From positions 1,300,501-1,364,500 of the forward strand of contig RCSZ01000011.1 in assembly GCA_014898425.1 (NCBI GenBank): 64,000 bases of DNA. Direction: 5' to 3'. Position numbers and translations under genes: made by a program. Below, piece after piece: positions 25,008-37,395 of this stretch (within the stretch, counting starts at the first letter, position 1; each line of letters opens with the position of its first letter). The notes beneath the pieces are model-generated. The model was not told where the DNA came from and searched no databases. It worked only from the letters and a program-made list of their open reading frames with translations. Source of the stretch: Botryotinia globosa (lineage: Eukaryota; Ascomycota; Leotiomycetes; Helotiales; Sclerotiniaceae).

Positions 25008-27270
25008 CTACCGTGGGAGAAACATTTCATATGATCGTAATCTCTCGCAAATTTGCAGATTCTTTTTTAAGACCAGTGAGTCATATTCTGTCTGTTCAAT
25101 ATCACCAAGAGTAGATAGAAATGGATCTTCTATGGAAACTTTCCCGGTGTGTCCGGTTTCGAATGGAATGGTTTTAGAGTACTTCAACAGTCCCACACGG
25201 CGATATTCGTTCTTAGTGACATCAACGCACTCGAGGATAAGGCCTGTGAAATAAACTGCGGTGGGGTAGAGATCTAGATGGAGAGGCAGACAGCTTAACT
25301 GATTTGTTGAAGTCTCAGTTCTTATGTTGGCAAGATCCTCTAATATCCATGCCGAGCCGAGTTTACCATTGAAGAGGACTTTGCTTCTTCCTACTTTGCT
25401 CTTTCTTTCCAAGACTTCAAGATCAATCGTTTGTCCTAGATGGTTTAGATGATCGCCTTGGACTTGACCGAATTTATCATCGCTGACAAAATCTATGACT
25501 ACTTCGAGAATCTCTACTAGCGGACTAATTGATAAATAAGTACGCTTCTCAGCAAACGAAACGTGCCCATCGATTGAAGCTCAAGACCATGATGGTACTT
25601 GATATGCCATCGGTGGAAGAGCAGAATCTCCACTGAACCACGCTAGCTGGGATACAAGATCATCCTCCCAAAGACCGGCTAGATATCGACATCTCATCAA
25701 GTGCTGTAGTTCCCTTGCTATGGCGGAAATTTCAATGAGCTTGTCGGAGCCTTTACTTAGTTTTCCCATTGTATAAGCGGATATTGCTGAACCCCAAATT
25801 TGAAAAGCATTGTCCAAGCGCTGGTATTCTTGTAACGTTGTCTCTGGCTCGGAATTCAGATCAGTGAGATGTTGATCCTGATGTTGAAGGGGGCTTAAGG
25901 TTTTGAAATTTACTATGTCCTCTTCAGGGATTCCGAATGGTGACGATTCAGAGGCTTGTAGCTCTGCACATTCCCAATAGAGCTGTCTGTCTGAAAAATA
26001 GAGAACTCGGGGGCTGAGAAGGCGCTAGATTATATTTTTTAGAATAACAGATTAAGTGAGAATGTTTGTCTAGTACAACGTGCATACCTCTTGAACAACC
26101 CAAGAGCGCTGGTTTACAGGGGCATCAGTGATGTCCCTGATCCAGGTAAACCTTTCTTCAATGTCATAACCGTGCAGAACTGTAGAGCTAGGATCTTCTG
26201 GCAAAAGGTCAGAGTTGAGTATTGATTGTTGGCTGGCGCTAGGAAAGCATAACTGATTCCGAGGAAATTGTACTCTGGTGGGCAGACAGATGTCTGGATC
26301 ACGATTAAAGAAGCATCCCGCAGTATCATCGATTACGGCTGTGGCGGTAATAGTACACTTGGAATATTGATACACCAAGCTCGTAAGTGATGCCTCGTGA
26401 CGCCAATCTTCCTGAGAGTTTTGAATGATGCACAGAGAATCGATCCAGATATATTCGAGACCGAGTTTTTGGCAAATCATGATTGCCTGGTCAAACGTTT
26501 TCATAGATTTAAGGGCAGGCATCTCTTGTGTCCACGAATTGACATTTTCGCTTGTTAAGATTATTTTTGGGGGTTTTTGGGATGTTTCCTCAACAATGAG
26601 ATAATGTGGCATACTCTACCCCTGTGGGGATATTCCCCATCTTTCGCAAACACAAAACTAAATCATCGATACCTTTGATGTGAATTAAGCGACTCGGTAT
26701 CCATTCTTTCGACAAAGGGGGACGAAGTCGTTCAGAGTTTCGATGTGAACTCAGACATGTCTTTAGCCAATGATTAGCAAGTACAAACCAAGCATCTGAG
26801 CCCGTATTGGTAGTTTCGTAGTAATCATGTAGCAATAGTCGATCTTAAACCACTATCAGTAGGTGTAATGCACACAGACTTCAGGCTGTGATGCATTTGG
26901 GAATAGATAGGTTACCTTTAGAAAAATTGACCTTTCTAAGAGAAATCTCGTAGAACCACCGGAATGCATTGTCAGGGGCAGGGGCAATCCGGACAGGATT
27001 GTTTGATTTATCACCGTATGGGTATAAATACCACCTGAATTTCAATCCGAAAGCTGCAAGTTCATCATCAACCATATTAAGAGCTTCGTCACCTATCTGT
27101 GTCCAGATTTTCTTGCATATAGCACATCCTATATCAACCGCCGACTTGAAGACATTATAAGTAGCATGGTGTTCAAATGATCCCTCAAATAGGCGTCCCA
27201 ATGGGGGTTTATCCTTCACGTGAGCATCCGCTATTGTTCAAAGGAAATCTGTGCAAATCTCACAGAACAT
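25008..27270 (-). pseudogene. HET-domain (heterokaryon incompatibility) gene, inactivated
   Basis: The remains of a HET-domain gene, a family that triggers programmed cell death in vegetative incompatibility. The order is a start at 27270, an intron at 26915-26844, the HET core, an intron at 26087-26025, then a C-terminal region to 25008. Hallmarks are visible: YATLSHC, LTSENV, LGLEYIWIDSLCIIQNS, GCFFNRD, and the Arg-x-Trp-x2-Gln-Glu motif continuing into RLLSPRVLYF after splicing. Three in-frame TGA codons break it: codon 11 (27238-27240), the Trp of SHCWG (26590-26592) and the second Trp of PSWSW (25581-25583). A one-base frameshift lies in the homopolymer run at about 26563-26580. Between lesions the frame is well kept, so inactivation looks recent. 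An assembly artefact could explain the frameshift but hardly all stops. Confidence 0.85.
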
Positions 27271-28228
27271 TGTAGCAGGAAACTTGACTTTGATAATTGC
27301 AATGAGATGAATAAAACTAAAAGTGGAATGCGGGGCAGAAGACCTTTTTACATGTCAGACATGTGTACGTCTGACATGTAGCCCGAACGCGACTCTGACT
27401 GGAGATCTTCTCTATCCGTTCAATGAGGAAGGGGGTCGATATCGTCACTTCATTTTTCTGAATACAGTCGAACAATTAGAACTTCCTTAAGCCACAAGGA
27501 TACATCGCGAGAATCCATACAAGGTGTCAATGTCCACCAGAAACGTGTATCGAATCGTCGCCCTCTGGTTGTCTTTTCTCTTGACTGTTTCTATGAAGCA
27601 ACAGCACAGCAAGTAAATTTTCGCTATCTACCTGTATATTTATTTCGTGACAGAAGATCGAATTCAACCACCCTCATTCTTATCTCTACACCACTACAAG
27701 CCTACCCCTCTGAGCCCCGCTGTTCAACCCTTCCTATTGTAAAATCAAATGCAGACATGCTAACTCAAAGCAAGAAAAGCTGCCAGCAAAGATATTAGCC
27801 TAATCAAAATGTGGATAACTTGATAAGCATGCATTCATCATCGTTTTGAGTCTCTGCAACATTCACCAACCCAAAATAATACCAATAATAATAAGAACAT
27901 TCAAAAATTTAGATATTCAGATTCTAGAGCCGAAGTGCTTTTCCAATCCGACACAGCTCAAACGAATTGTGTGCAACGAGAGAAGTGGGCTATATACATG
28001 TCCATTCATTAAATAAATACATTTTTTCGTTTCATTTCCGTCCTGCTTCCATCCCAAATAACCTCCATTCATCATTACCCAAATCCATTCATTAAGTGCC
28101 AAACGTCATTTCCTCCATCCATCCCCTATCATTAATTTCATTCCATTCATTTCCCTATTTATGCATCTCACTTACGTACAAACAGGAATTATACACAGAT
28201 CATGACCCTCCAACAATTACTCCCTCAT
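27271..28228. other. Intergenic region with perfect inverted repeat
   Basis: It holds the upstream side of the HET pseudogene and the 3' region of the surface-protein gene at 28229. The only structured element is the 12-bp inverted repeat at 27349-27380. The short frames are AT-rich noise. Confidence 0.5.
27349..27380. repeat. Perfect 12-bp inverted repeat
   Basis: The left arm TACATGTCAGAC (27349-27360) and right arm GTCTGACATGTA (27369-27380) are exact reverse complements around an 8-bp spacer. It lies about 80 bp upstream of the HET pseudogene start, where a dimeric regulator site would be expected. It could also form a hairpin. Confidence 0.85.
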
Positions 28229-30292
28229 TCATCTCGACAAAGGACTAACCGGACTAATCGGACTCACAATCCCATCCAGACCGGAACCAATTCCTCCATT
28301 ATTCCCAAGTAATCCTCTAATTCTTCTTTCAGCTTCTCTAACAGCCGCACTCTCGTCCGTCCTCCCCATTGGACTTCTAAATGCTTTTGATTGAGACGCC
28401 TGAGACATTATCGAAGTTGGCGGTGGAGGAAATGATGTTTGCACAGCTTGATATGAGGATGAAGGTGTATTATATGAATATTTCTGATATGTTGATGCAG
28501 GATTTGAAAAGTTACATCCCTCTGATACTCCTCTTTGAAGCGAGCTTTCCCTCGCAGGATAGTAAGTAGAAGAAGGTTGAGGTATCGTACCAAAATCCGA
28601 ACCCGAACGTGATAATGAATTACTGCTCGGAATCGTAATTACTTTTGCCGTACCTCTAAGGGCTGTGGGACTTGGTGGTTGTGGTGGTACTTGTGTTTCT
28701 CTTTCTTTAAATGTGGGAGGTCGGAAGTCTAAAGGAAAGGGACCACGTTCGCGTTCGCGGTCGAAGGATGAAGATAGAGCTGATGAAGATGGAATGCCTG
28801 AACTTTCAGTCGTGATGGTCTTGATAGTTGAGGCACGTGGATACGAATTATTCGTGTGGGTAACACTAATAGGAGTTTTAGGATCTGAGTTGTGGTTATT
28901 GATTGCCGAATCCGGACCTACAGCCGAAAAGCCGACTTCGCGTCCTGGGTGATTTTGTGGTCGATGCCGGTTTTTAGTCGACGAGAGTCTAATTGCTGTA
29001 GTGGAAGGAACAACTATAGGCGTGTGAGCCATTTCATTTTTGTTCGTCATTGTCGTTCCGCTTGAACTGGTGTTACGCTGTGAGGTAGACTTCAATGTAC
29101 CGGGGCCTTCATACCCAGGCAACTCAGCAACACTACTCCGTGGACGCTTGGCTTTCAGACGATACCAGAAACGATTGGATTTGTTCTTGACAGTGGAAGT
29201 CGTGGTATCCATCCATGTGTTGGGATGAGTAGGGGGTGGTGGGAAAAATGGAAGAATAGATCCGTCTGGGTCAGCCTTTTCGGATGATGGATGCCGACGC
29301 CTGTATCGAACAACAAAGAAAAGAAAAATACCAGCCAGAGCAGCAATACCTATAGCGACAGGGGCAGCGATCACAATCCTTTTATGTGTACTGGCTGTAA
29401 AAGCCGGAGTCTGTGTCGGGGTTTCTGTAACCGGTTGAGGAGAGGCAGTGGGTGTTGGTGTTGTTGTAAAGAGAATAGTTGTTATGGGAGACGAAGGCGA
29501 AGTAGTCGCTGAAATAACAGGTGTCATAGGGATAGTTGTAACGAGTACACCATCATTTGGATTGTGAATCACCCCGGAAGCAGTGATCTGAGCGGATGAC
29601 AGAGAGCGTATATCAGCCATACCCAAAGATACTTGTTCTCGCGATTCCTCTCGAATTACAGAGTCCGGTCCATCTGTGGTATTGCACGCGACATTTGCAG
29701 CGCTGATAGAAGGGCCAAAATCTCTACCCGTCATGTTCGTGAGAGAGAAACGAGGTGAGAAGTTTGTGAGAACTGGAATGGAGGTTGATGGATAGTTCGT
29801 CGTGTTTATGGGGTTTGATTGAATGCCGAAGAAACTGATATTTGTTAAATCAACTGACCTGAGTGACACGAAAGCAGCATGTCCAATTATCCGAAGTGAT
29901 GAACCGGATTTTAAATGCAGCAAAAGTGATTGCTTACTAGGAATTGTTTGCATTGGGTCCAATGTTTGAGTTGAGGTGAATAGTTGTATTATACGTTCCA
30001 ACGGGAATGACCCATTCATTTAAAACTTGCTACGCAAACATTAGCAACTTACTCAAAATACTTTTCTAGGCAGAAAACTTCGACGTACCATGACATTATT
30101 ACTTCCGGTAAACAAAACCAACAGATGACTACCCATCTCCTCGATCAAAAGTGCATTTCCATCTTCCCTCCACCAAAGAGTGACTTCTCCCGAACCCAGG
30201 GTGGCTCCTGGATAGGGCCATGTGAAAGCAATATCTGCCTTGATGCACCGCAGAAAAACGTAAAATACGAGCAGAGAGACCAGATGTTGCAT
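28229..30292 (-). CDS. Single-pass surface protein with Ig-like ectodomain and long cytosolic tail
   Basis: Exons are 30292-30089, 30029-29938 and 29834-28229, giving 633 residues. The start at 30292 gives a clean signal peptide (MQHLVSLLVFYVFLRCIKA). An ectodomain of about 110 residues follows, with a FTWPYPGATLGSGEVTLWW opening and SRFSLTNMTG end. This arrangement is seen in fungal Kre9/Knh1-like and related cell-surface proteins. Then come a Thr/Pro-rich stalk, one membrane segment (VIAAPVAIGIAALAGIFLFF) and a basic stop-transfer RYRRR. The C-terminal tail of about 350 residues is Ser/Pro-rich and disordered. The second intron (29937-29835) is supported because splicing creates NNSYFFGIQSN and removes a stop. 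The architecture resembles wall-stress sensors, but ligand and partners are unknown. Confidence 0.8.
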
Positions 30293-32025
30293 CTTCAAGT
30301 AAGGTCTTCTTCAAAACCACAAATATGCATTTTCCAAAAGAATACTTGATGACCAAAGAAAATCCCAAAAGTAAAATCAGATAAAAACTTCACGTATAGA
30401 TAGGGACATGATGATTCTTATTAGAACCCCCGCAAGCATACTCGCATATCATGCAAGAAAAGATACATTTGTGTAAAATAAACAAACGATACCACGCCAC
30501 CACAGATGCTACCACACTAAATGAGAAATAAAAATAATTGTGCCGAGCGAGAAGACAGTAATAAGTGGTTACTTACGATTACTGTTCCATGAATACTGTT
30601 GGCCTGGTGGCCCTTGCATATACTGACAACTGTGCCGCTCAACCTCGTCAATTTAGAGAATCTTCATTCGCTGGACCGAGGCAACTGCGCCTCTTCCCGC
30701 CGCTAATGTGGTCAGATTGTACTGCATTTTATTGAAAAAAAATGTAAGAAAGATAAATAGATATCTTGATTAGATGTAATTAGATGTTTGTTCGTTGGAG
30801 AAAAGTGTTTTGATGGTGAAGATCCACGACGTCATCTAGGCTTTCTTCACTTGAAGATCTTTCACAATTGAAGAACAACATCTTATACAAAGCTTGCAAC
30901 TTTACAATCGCTATATCCCATGTAGAAAATGTAGTCTAAAACTTTACAATCCAATAGAACAATAGAATAATGGTACTTGATTGGTTATCAAACTTGATGT
31001 AGTTAAATAAGAGCGAAGGATGAAAAAGGTTGTATTGCAGCTGCGCTGTAACATTCGAAAGGGAAATCCTTCGTTGTGATCAGGCTCCAAGGATAGCATT
31101 CGTTTATGTAGTACAAATTACAATGGTACATTAACCGGGGGAACAAACTTCCAGTACCTACACGGTGGTGTGCCATTCAGGATTCGTCAAACACGGGTCG
31201 GAAAGGGTCTGAAAATATACCCGCACGTCGTTGAAGATCGTTTTTCCATACAGAATAATTAAATGGCTTTTTGGCTGCCTCGAAAAGTTGGTTGAAGTTG
31301 TATGGAAATGATACTTTACTTGCTTGCGTCAGAGACAAATTGTTGATCGCGTAAAAGCTATTTAAACAGGCAAATAGGTCAGAGAATCCACTTCATATCT
31401 TCATGTCTTCATATCTTCATATCTCCATATCTCCATATAGTATAGTATAGTGCAAGATACCTAGACACCCCCTTGCACCCTCGTGTGGGGTGTCCTGAGC
31501 AGGAAGGTAACACTTTCCTAACCGAGTATAGCAACTTCAATTTCGCCATTCTTACATGCAGTCTGCCCGAGTAATCCTTCGCTACCACAAGGAGTAGATT
31601 GAAAATGAAGATCTTTGTAAACGAGAAGATCCCAATGTTCCTGACAGAATGTCATTATTCACGGGGAACACGTGGGGGTTTTACTAAACGAACTAATCTA
31701 GATGTTTGAGAGAAGACCGCTTTTTATTTTTGTTTTCATAAACCAAAAATGTTGGTTCGTTTCTTTGATCTGATTCCAGAAATCCGTTTAGTAATTAAGG
31801 CTCCCCGTAGCCTATCAAAACTGCGCTTCACTTGTCAACTCGTGATACCATTGTAAACTGACTCACACCTAATCGTGTGACAGACTCTTGCAGTAGAACA
31901 CGATCTGTTCAAAATGTTCAGATATATTTGAGGCACTATTTGTTGACAGACATGGACTGAAGCATCGAAGTGTGCTATTTGGTAGCTCTGATAGCCGTTA
32001 AGTTGTTTCGTGCATCATGTATCTC
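30293..32025. other. Intergenic region
   Basis: The promoter of the surface-protein gene lies next to 30292 and the 3' region of the MFS gene next to 32026. A TCTTCATA-type imperfect repeat lies at about 31395-31440. An 8-bp inverted repeat GACACCCC/GGGGTGTC lies at 31464-31494. No gene is supported. Confidence 0.45.
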
Positions 32026-33911
32026 TCAAGCTCTTTCTATTTTCCAAAACCTTGCGACTACCCCTATCAATCCACAGGCAGCACTTACTCCGGTGAATAC
32101 AATCACCGCTCCATACTCAGTGCCATAACCACCCCCCAAACTCCCAAACCCTCCATGTTGAACAAGCCATTCAGTAACTGGTCCACATGCCACGCTTCCC
32201 ACTCCTCTTCCTGCGCTGAATAGACCCATCAATACACCAAAACCAGCGCTGTTATCTGCGCGTTGGACCTCTCTTATCATACCTGCCCAGATAGCACTCC
32301 ATCCTCCTGCAAAAGTTCCATAGATAATGGTGAATATAATTAGAGATGGGAGGGAGGTTGAAATACCCCATAGTATGAATACAGATAGAGTAGATAGAGT
32401 AGATGAGACAAGCACGACGGTGGTTACGTGTCTGACATCTGAGAGGTGGCCTAGTGAAATGGCTCCGATCACGGAAAAGAAATTCAGTAGTGCGATGAGT
32501 GAAGTTCCAAGCACAGGGGAGAATGAAAGCGAAGCGCTATACGACGAAAGATAAATAGAAGGTGCGAAGAACCCAAGTGAGCACAGGATATTTGCTATTT
32601 GTAGAAACCAGAATATGGGTGACCTAAGGAATGTGTAGCTTGGTTTTGATGGTGGTTGGCTAAAGAACTTCGTTGGAATTCTCGGTTTGATATAATAGAT
32701 CAATGGGCAACAAAGTAGGAACAAGATAGCAGCCCAAATCCTAAGAGCAGCGCGGAATCCGCATCGATTGACAAGATACGATAGGAGAAATGGGAATATG
32801 AGACCTGAAGTTCCCACACTGTTAAAGTTAGCTCGAACTTGGGGCTACTAATATTCAATGCTTACCCTGACCACATAACACCAAGTGCGAGACCCTTTCG
32901 CTTGACTAGCACATGGTCAGTGAAATTTGAGTAGAGATTACTGCTAAAGTAAAATAAGGAAGTAACGGGGTGATGAAATCAAGGAAATTTGGGAACCCCA
33001 AACAAAATTAGACATTATAACGATGAGAATTGTCCTACCATAGTTGAACATTACGATACATTGGGACAAGCAAAAAGTTTGGATCATTACTTACCGAACC
33101 ATTGATCGAGATAGAACATTGTTGGAGAGTACAAAAGGCTACCTCCAATAGCATATAGAAATCCTTGAGTAGCAATGAGGTGCCAAACTTCTGTAGCGAA
33201 ACTAGCTGCAACTAGCGCTATAATTACAATAGCAAGTCCCACTATTGAGGATAGCCTGCGAATTGGTGGGAACGTCTCCAGAACGTAGAGGGAAATGGGT
33301 GCAAAAAGATACACTAATGATACTTCGTAAGTACTTATTAAGGAGCGGAACCGAAGAGAGGGTGAATTTTTTTAAGAAGCATCTAATAAGGTAAAATTTT
33401 GCACATACTGATGCCAGTAGCACAAGTTCCTGTAATAGCTATATCGTTTGCCTGTTTATCGAAGGGTGGGTGAGTAGAGTAGTACGTCTGGAAAACTCCA
33501 AATGCGAACGGAAATCCTGTTGATGTGTTAGTTGACATGAAATACTCGATTTCTCTTTGACATCTTTCTATTAAAGCAATCACAGTTTTGGAAATTCGAT
33601 AAATGTGTTGTTCAGTGCTGCACAAAGATTTGACTCGATGAGGCAGACCTGTACAAGAAGGATCACTTACCCCAGATTAATGCTTCGAATAAAAAGCATG
33701 CAGCTAAGAATAGCCAAGCATCTTTACCTCCATCTGCTCTGGGAACATTTCCATCCCTATTGTCTGGGTCATTGATTCCTTCCTCCAGATCTTGGGTGCT
33801 TGCATTTGAAAGCGGAATTTCAAGATCTACAACAGCCGGTTGAACATTGGCTTCATATGCATCAGAGCCAAAGAATTTCTTCATAGGGATATTAGAAGAT
33901 GGGTGCGCCAT
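32026..33911 (-). CDS. MFS transporter, monocarboxylate (MCT) type
   Basis: Five exons: 33911-33671, 33516-33409, 33313-33095, 32905-32866 and 32818-32026, giving 466 residues. The N-terminus is cytosolic and acidic. It is followed by the MCT-type opening helix with ALIWGFPFAFGVFQTYYSTH, an ATGIMYLFAPISL segment built by splicing, YAIGGSLLYSPTMFYLDQWF and KRKGLALGVMWSG. About 12 membrane segments are expected. The 40-bp fourth exon is short, but it supplies the conserved KRKGLALGV loop and is flanked by good signals (CTGAC branch, CTAG acceptor, GTAAGC donor). The family carries monocarboxylates, and fungal relatives often have unknown substrates. It runs head-away from the downstream intergenic region, with no biosynthetic genes nearby to suggest a cargo. 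Confidence 0.87.
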
Positions 33912-34286
33912 TGAGTGAAGGAAAAGGTGAAATGGTCAGAGAGCGCGATTTATATCCTCAGAGTTGCAGTGTGAAATCGAAAACCTCAAGGAAGAGAAAG
34001 TTTAACTCAATGTTTTCTAAATAGGCGGCGCAAGTATGAGTGAATATATGATGGTGGATATATATGTTGGAAGAGAAGTTTGTCGCCTGGTGCGCTATAC
34101 CTTGGTGCAGCGTACCTTCTCTTCTTGGGCAACACTTTCCGGCCATATACTTTCTGATCACCAACATGATGGTTACGCAAGCTTCAGTTTCTAAATCTGG
34201 TAACAAGATAGCTGCGTGATTCGAATCCTTATCTCCCGTGTGAGTTTGATGACGGTTGTGAGTCGTGAGTGAATTCCGGTAAATAT

Positions 34287-34760
34287 TCAAAAGATGCAAG
34301 CAATCAGCTTCTTTGCCTTGAATCTACCTTCTGCTGCAGAGTGTCGATTTTCATTCAATGAACCAGCTCTCAAAGTCGGGGTAGCAATCTCCATACGTCC
34401 AGGAGACGCGGCTCTAGCCGAAAAAAAGATCGCGATGTAACTTAAAGACAGGCAATTTTTTATACTTTTCATCACTGACCCCGTCGAAACCTTTGCCATA
34501 TCACACCCAACTGCAGGAACAATTCCGTGGTCAAACCAGGTGATCGCTCGGCCCGTGTACGAATGACGACAAATACCGAGTGGACAGTGGTAAGGGTAAG
34601 GCTTCGGTCCAGTAGATTTCGAAACAGAATACCGGTAGAGCGGTTCACCAAGCACTTTAGAAAGTTTGGCAATTAGATCTTCGCAATCAGGGCAATCTGT
34701 AGTGGGATGAATTCCGCCATCTAATATCGGAGGATCTTGCCGCCAAAGCTTTGCTGGCAT
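34287..34760 (-). CDS. Hypothetical 157-residue protein (uncertain)
   Basis: An open frame with a true ATG at 34760 and no intron. It contains Cys pairs (CPDC, then HCPLGICRH) and a run that reads more like protein than noise (LIAKLSKVLGEPLYRYSVS). The C-terminal third is less convincing and may be intronic or 3' sequence. No family is recognised. It could be the second exon of a gene whose first exon lies near 34900, where another frame is open. It is kept as a low-confidence entry. Confidence 0.25.
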   Translation of the reverse strand: MPAKLWRQDPPILDGGIHPTTDCPDCEDLIAKLSKVLGEPLYRYSVSKSTGPKPYPYHCPLGICRHSYTGRAITWFDHGIVPAVGCDMAKVSTGSVMKSIKNCLSLSYIAIFFSARAASPGRMEIATPTLRAGSLNENRHSAAEGRFKAKKLIACIF

Positions 34761-36634
34761 TTGATTGGCTTTCCATATTGCATGGTACGATGCAAGCCAG
34801 TGGGAGTCGAGTTGGAAACAAGACTCCTATTCATGTACGGGCAGATTGCTCTAGATGCAAGATAAGTGAATGACACCATCTTAGCTACGTGAATTTGCTC
34901 AGTACCTGTCCTCCATATGAGACACCATAGCGTCATTCCAGCACCAAGAAGGCTCAGGTAAAAAGTTATATTCTTGCTCACTAACTATTTTAGTGGACGC
35001 TCTTTCTTCAGTGGAAGTTCCATGCAGCGGGGAAGTATTACCACCCGTCGCTCCCACTGGTTTCCATACGGGCTTGCCCTAGCCTAACGTGGAACTTCCT
35101 AGAAGAGACTGTTCTTATCAGGTTGCCGAGCACTCGTATGATATGCTTCGTCCAATAGTGATACGGACCCGTGTACTTTGCCTGTTGGTGGGTCGTTGGT
35201 TGTTGATTGCTAGTATCATGCACGATTAATGTTACTCTTTGGGCCTGGAGTCTAATTCCCCAGCTATAATACCCCATAAGAAGCGGAATTCGGCATATCT
35301 CGAGAGGTTGTCGGGCTGCAATATTGAAGAATTTCCGAAATATAGTACCAACAACGCTAGCAGTTTCACACTCAAGTGCCTTGCACTCATTTCACCGTCT
35401 ATGCACGGATAGGTATCAAATAATCTTTACCAATGGAAACACTCGCTCTAGAGTGGCCATCGTACTCGGTATGTATAAACGAGGCGTCTTCAAATGAATA
35501 TCGGGCCGACATGAGAAGGCGAGACGGCATAGGCCCGGTCTTGATGTTGGAAAATGTTGTCTTGTTAACTTTGGTTGCACTCTCTCAAGGGACAACTTTC
35601 ATTGATATTCAAAATGCTTTAACTTGAGCTGGGCTTTCCGCTATGTCGTAAACTGAGTGCCCAGTGAATTTTTTGATATTGAACGTCCAGATGGCTCAAA
35701 TCCTCAAGGATGATGACGAATTTTGACGTTATTTGAGGTCGGAAAGGTTACTTTCAAGAGATACCGAGATAGGAACGAACAGAGGCGGCTCGGTGTATTG
35801 TCCAAGAGGAAACAACTTCAGTCACATTGTGATTGATTGGGGATATGAGTTGTTGTTACGCTGTTGGAGCCAATAGGGGCGTTTCAAGGTGCCAAGAATT
35901 ATATTTACTACCTGTATCAGCATGTGCCTTTCGAGTTGTGCCGGGGTGAAAGAATACCTCGGCGATCCAAATACCGTGAGGTACATCCAACATTAAATAA
36001 AACCGGTCGGTCCAACAGCCTTTGGATAGCATCTGTTGACCGAAAGTGTTCTAAGCACACGGCGGATGAATATCATTGTAGCTGCCGAAGTCGATTGGAA
36101 ACGCAGTCAGCCACCCGTACTTTAGGTGTGGTTCGATTGGCTTCACGGGGAGACGGGAAGCTCGACGAGATGAAGGTTTTCTTAAAAAAGATATTGCTAT
36201 ATTAAAAGCTTATAGAACAAATTCTACTAGGAAGCATACTGCCTAGAGAGATACCACCGTCTAACGTTCAGTTTCTGTCAACAAAATATATGGACGGAGC
36301 GTTCGTGATTAAACAAAGCATAATCGAGCAGATTTGTAATGGAGGTTCCGAAAGAAAATATCTTAGGAACAATCGGGTAAGGGCTTTCTAACCATCTTAT
36401 ACAAGTCTCGGTTATGAACTCCGGTGAACTCTGGTCCCTCATCGTGATCTTTTATTCCATGAGATAAATTCCAGACTACTTAAACCTACAAGGTTGCAAT
36501 GACAATGATCCAATCTCGTACATACAATCTTTATCATCCGTGACCAATCTGATGGTCTGGAAGGGAGCTGCTTGTCAAGTCTTGCGACTACTCATATGCT
36601 CTCCAGATTTCAAAACACCTAATTGGCAAATTGT
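34761..36634. other. Intergenic region
   Basis: No supportable gene. A frame at 35433-35627 has a good start context but no recognisable sequence. The frame at 35864-36205 begins without an ATG. The 3' region of PEX11 lies next to 36635. Confidence 0.45.
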
Positions 36635-37395
36635 TCATGCAGTCTTCTTCCATTGACCATAAACTCCGATCAAACTGCTCAAAGTTCCTGCCAATCCAAC
36701 AATACCATCATCGAAGTTAGCCAAGCCGATTGCCGAACTTGGAACTGTGAGATCGCAGAGATCAGATAAGAGTTGCATATTGATCGCAGCACGTTCCCTA
36801 TACCGAGAGATTAGCAACAAGCCTGATACGCATATCTGCGAGGCTCAACCTACTTTTCGATCCTCTTACTCGTCACAACACTTTCTCCATCTTTCTTATC
36901 GATTCTTGCAGATTGTTGTCGTAGGTTATACAAAGAGTACATTCCTGAAGCCGTGCTAAACAACAGTCCCATCAACCAGAATCTGTAGGCCTCCTTCTGT
37001 ATCCTCTTCGTCGAAGGGCTCTTCCTAATACCCGCAGCATCCAACACCGTGAACGCATCAAAAGTTAAATATCCTGCATATCCTAATTGCCTTCCTACAG
37101 CGCAGTACTTGATTACCGGATCAAGACTTTTAGAATCCGCAGCGATGGCAGCTGCTTTCAAGTGTTCGACATTCTTGCCAAAGCGCATTAATTTGCGCGC
37201 GAGTCCGAATTGTTTTTTGATGGCCTCGTAAGGCGCAATTTCACTAGGAGTTCCATTGGTGCGAAGGAGATACCAGGCGTAAAATCTGGAAAAGTATTGA
37301 AGGGTTCGGAGGAGCTTATCGCGACCAACGGTTGTTGCGACAAATTTGAGGTAATGTGCAACGGATGGGTGGTAAACTAGAGTGTCGGCAACCAT
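36635..37395 (-). CDS. PEX11: PEX11, peroxisome proliferation and elongation protein
   Basis: Exon 1 is 37395-36854, the intron 36853-36798 (GTAGGT donor, TATAG acceptor) and exon 2 36797-36635, giving 234 residues, the normal length for fungal Pex11. The opening VYHPSVAHYLKFVATTVGRDKLLRTLQYFSRF is the conserved amphipathic region that bends the peroxisomal membrane. Two hydrophobic segments follow (FWLMGLLFSTASGMYSLYNL; IGLANFDDGIVGLAGTLSSLIGVY), and the protein ends in the usual short Trp-Lys-Lys tail. It acts in the peroxisomal membrane to elongate and divide peroxisomes and controls peroxisome number during fatty-acid growth. It is divergent from the Fpg gene, with about 460 bp between starts. 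Confidence 0.95.

Noticed and set aside
31464..31494. 8-bp inverted repeat GACACCCC/GGGGTGTC
   Set aside because: Short, with a 15-bp spacer, and expected by chance in a window of this size.
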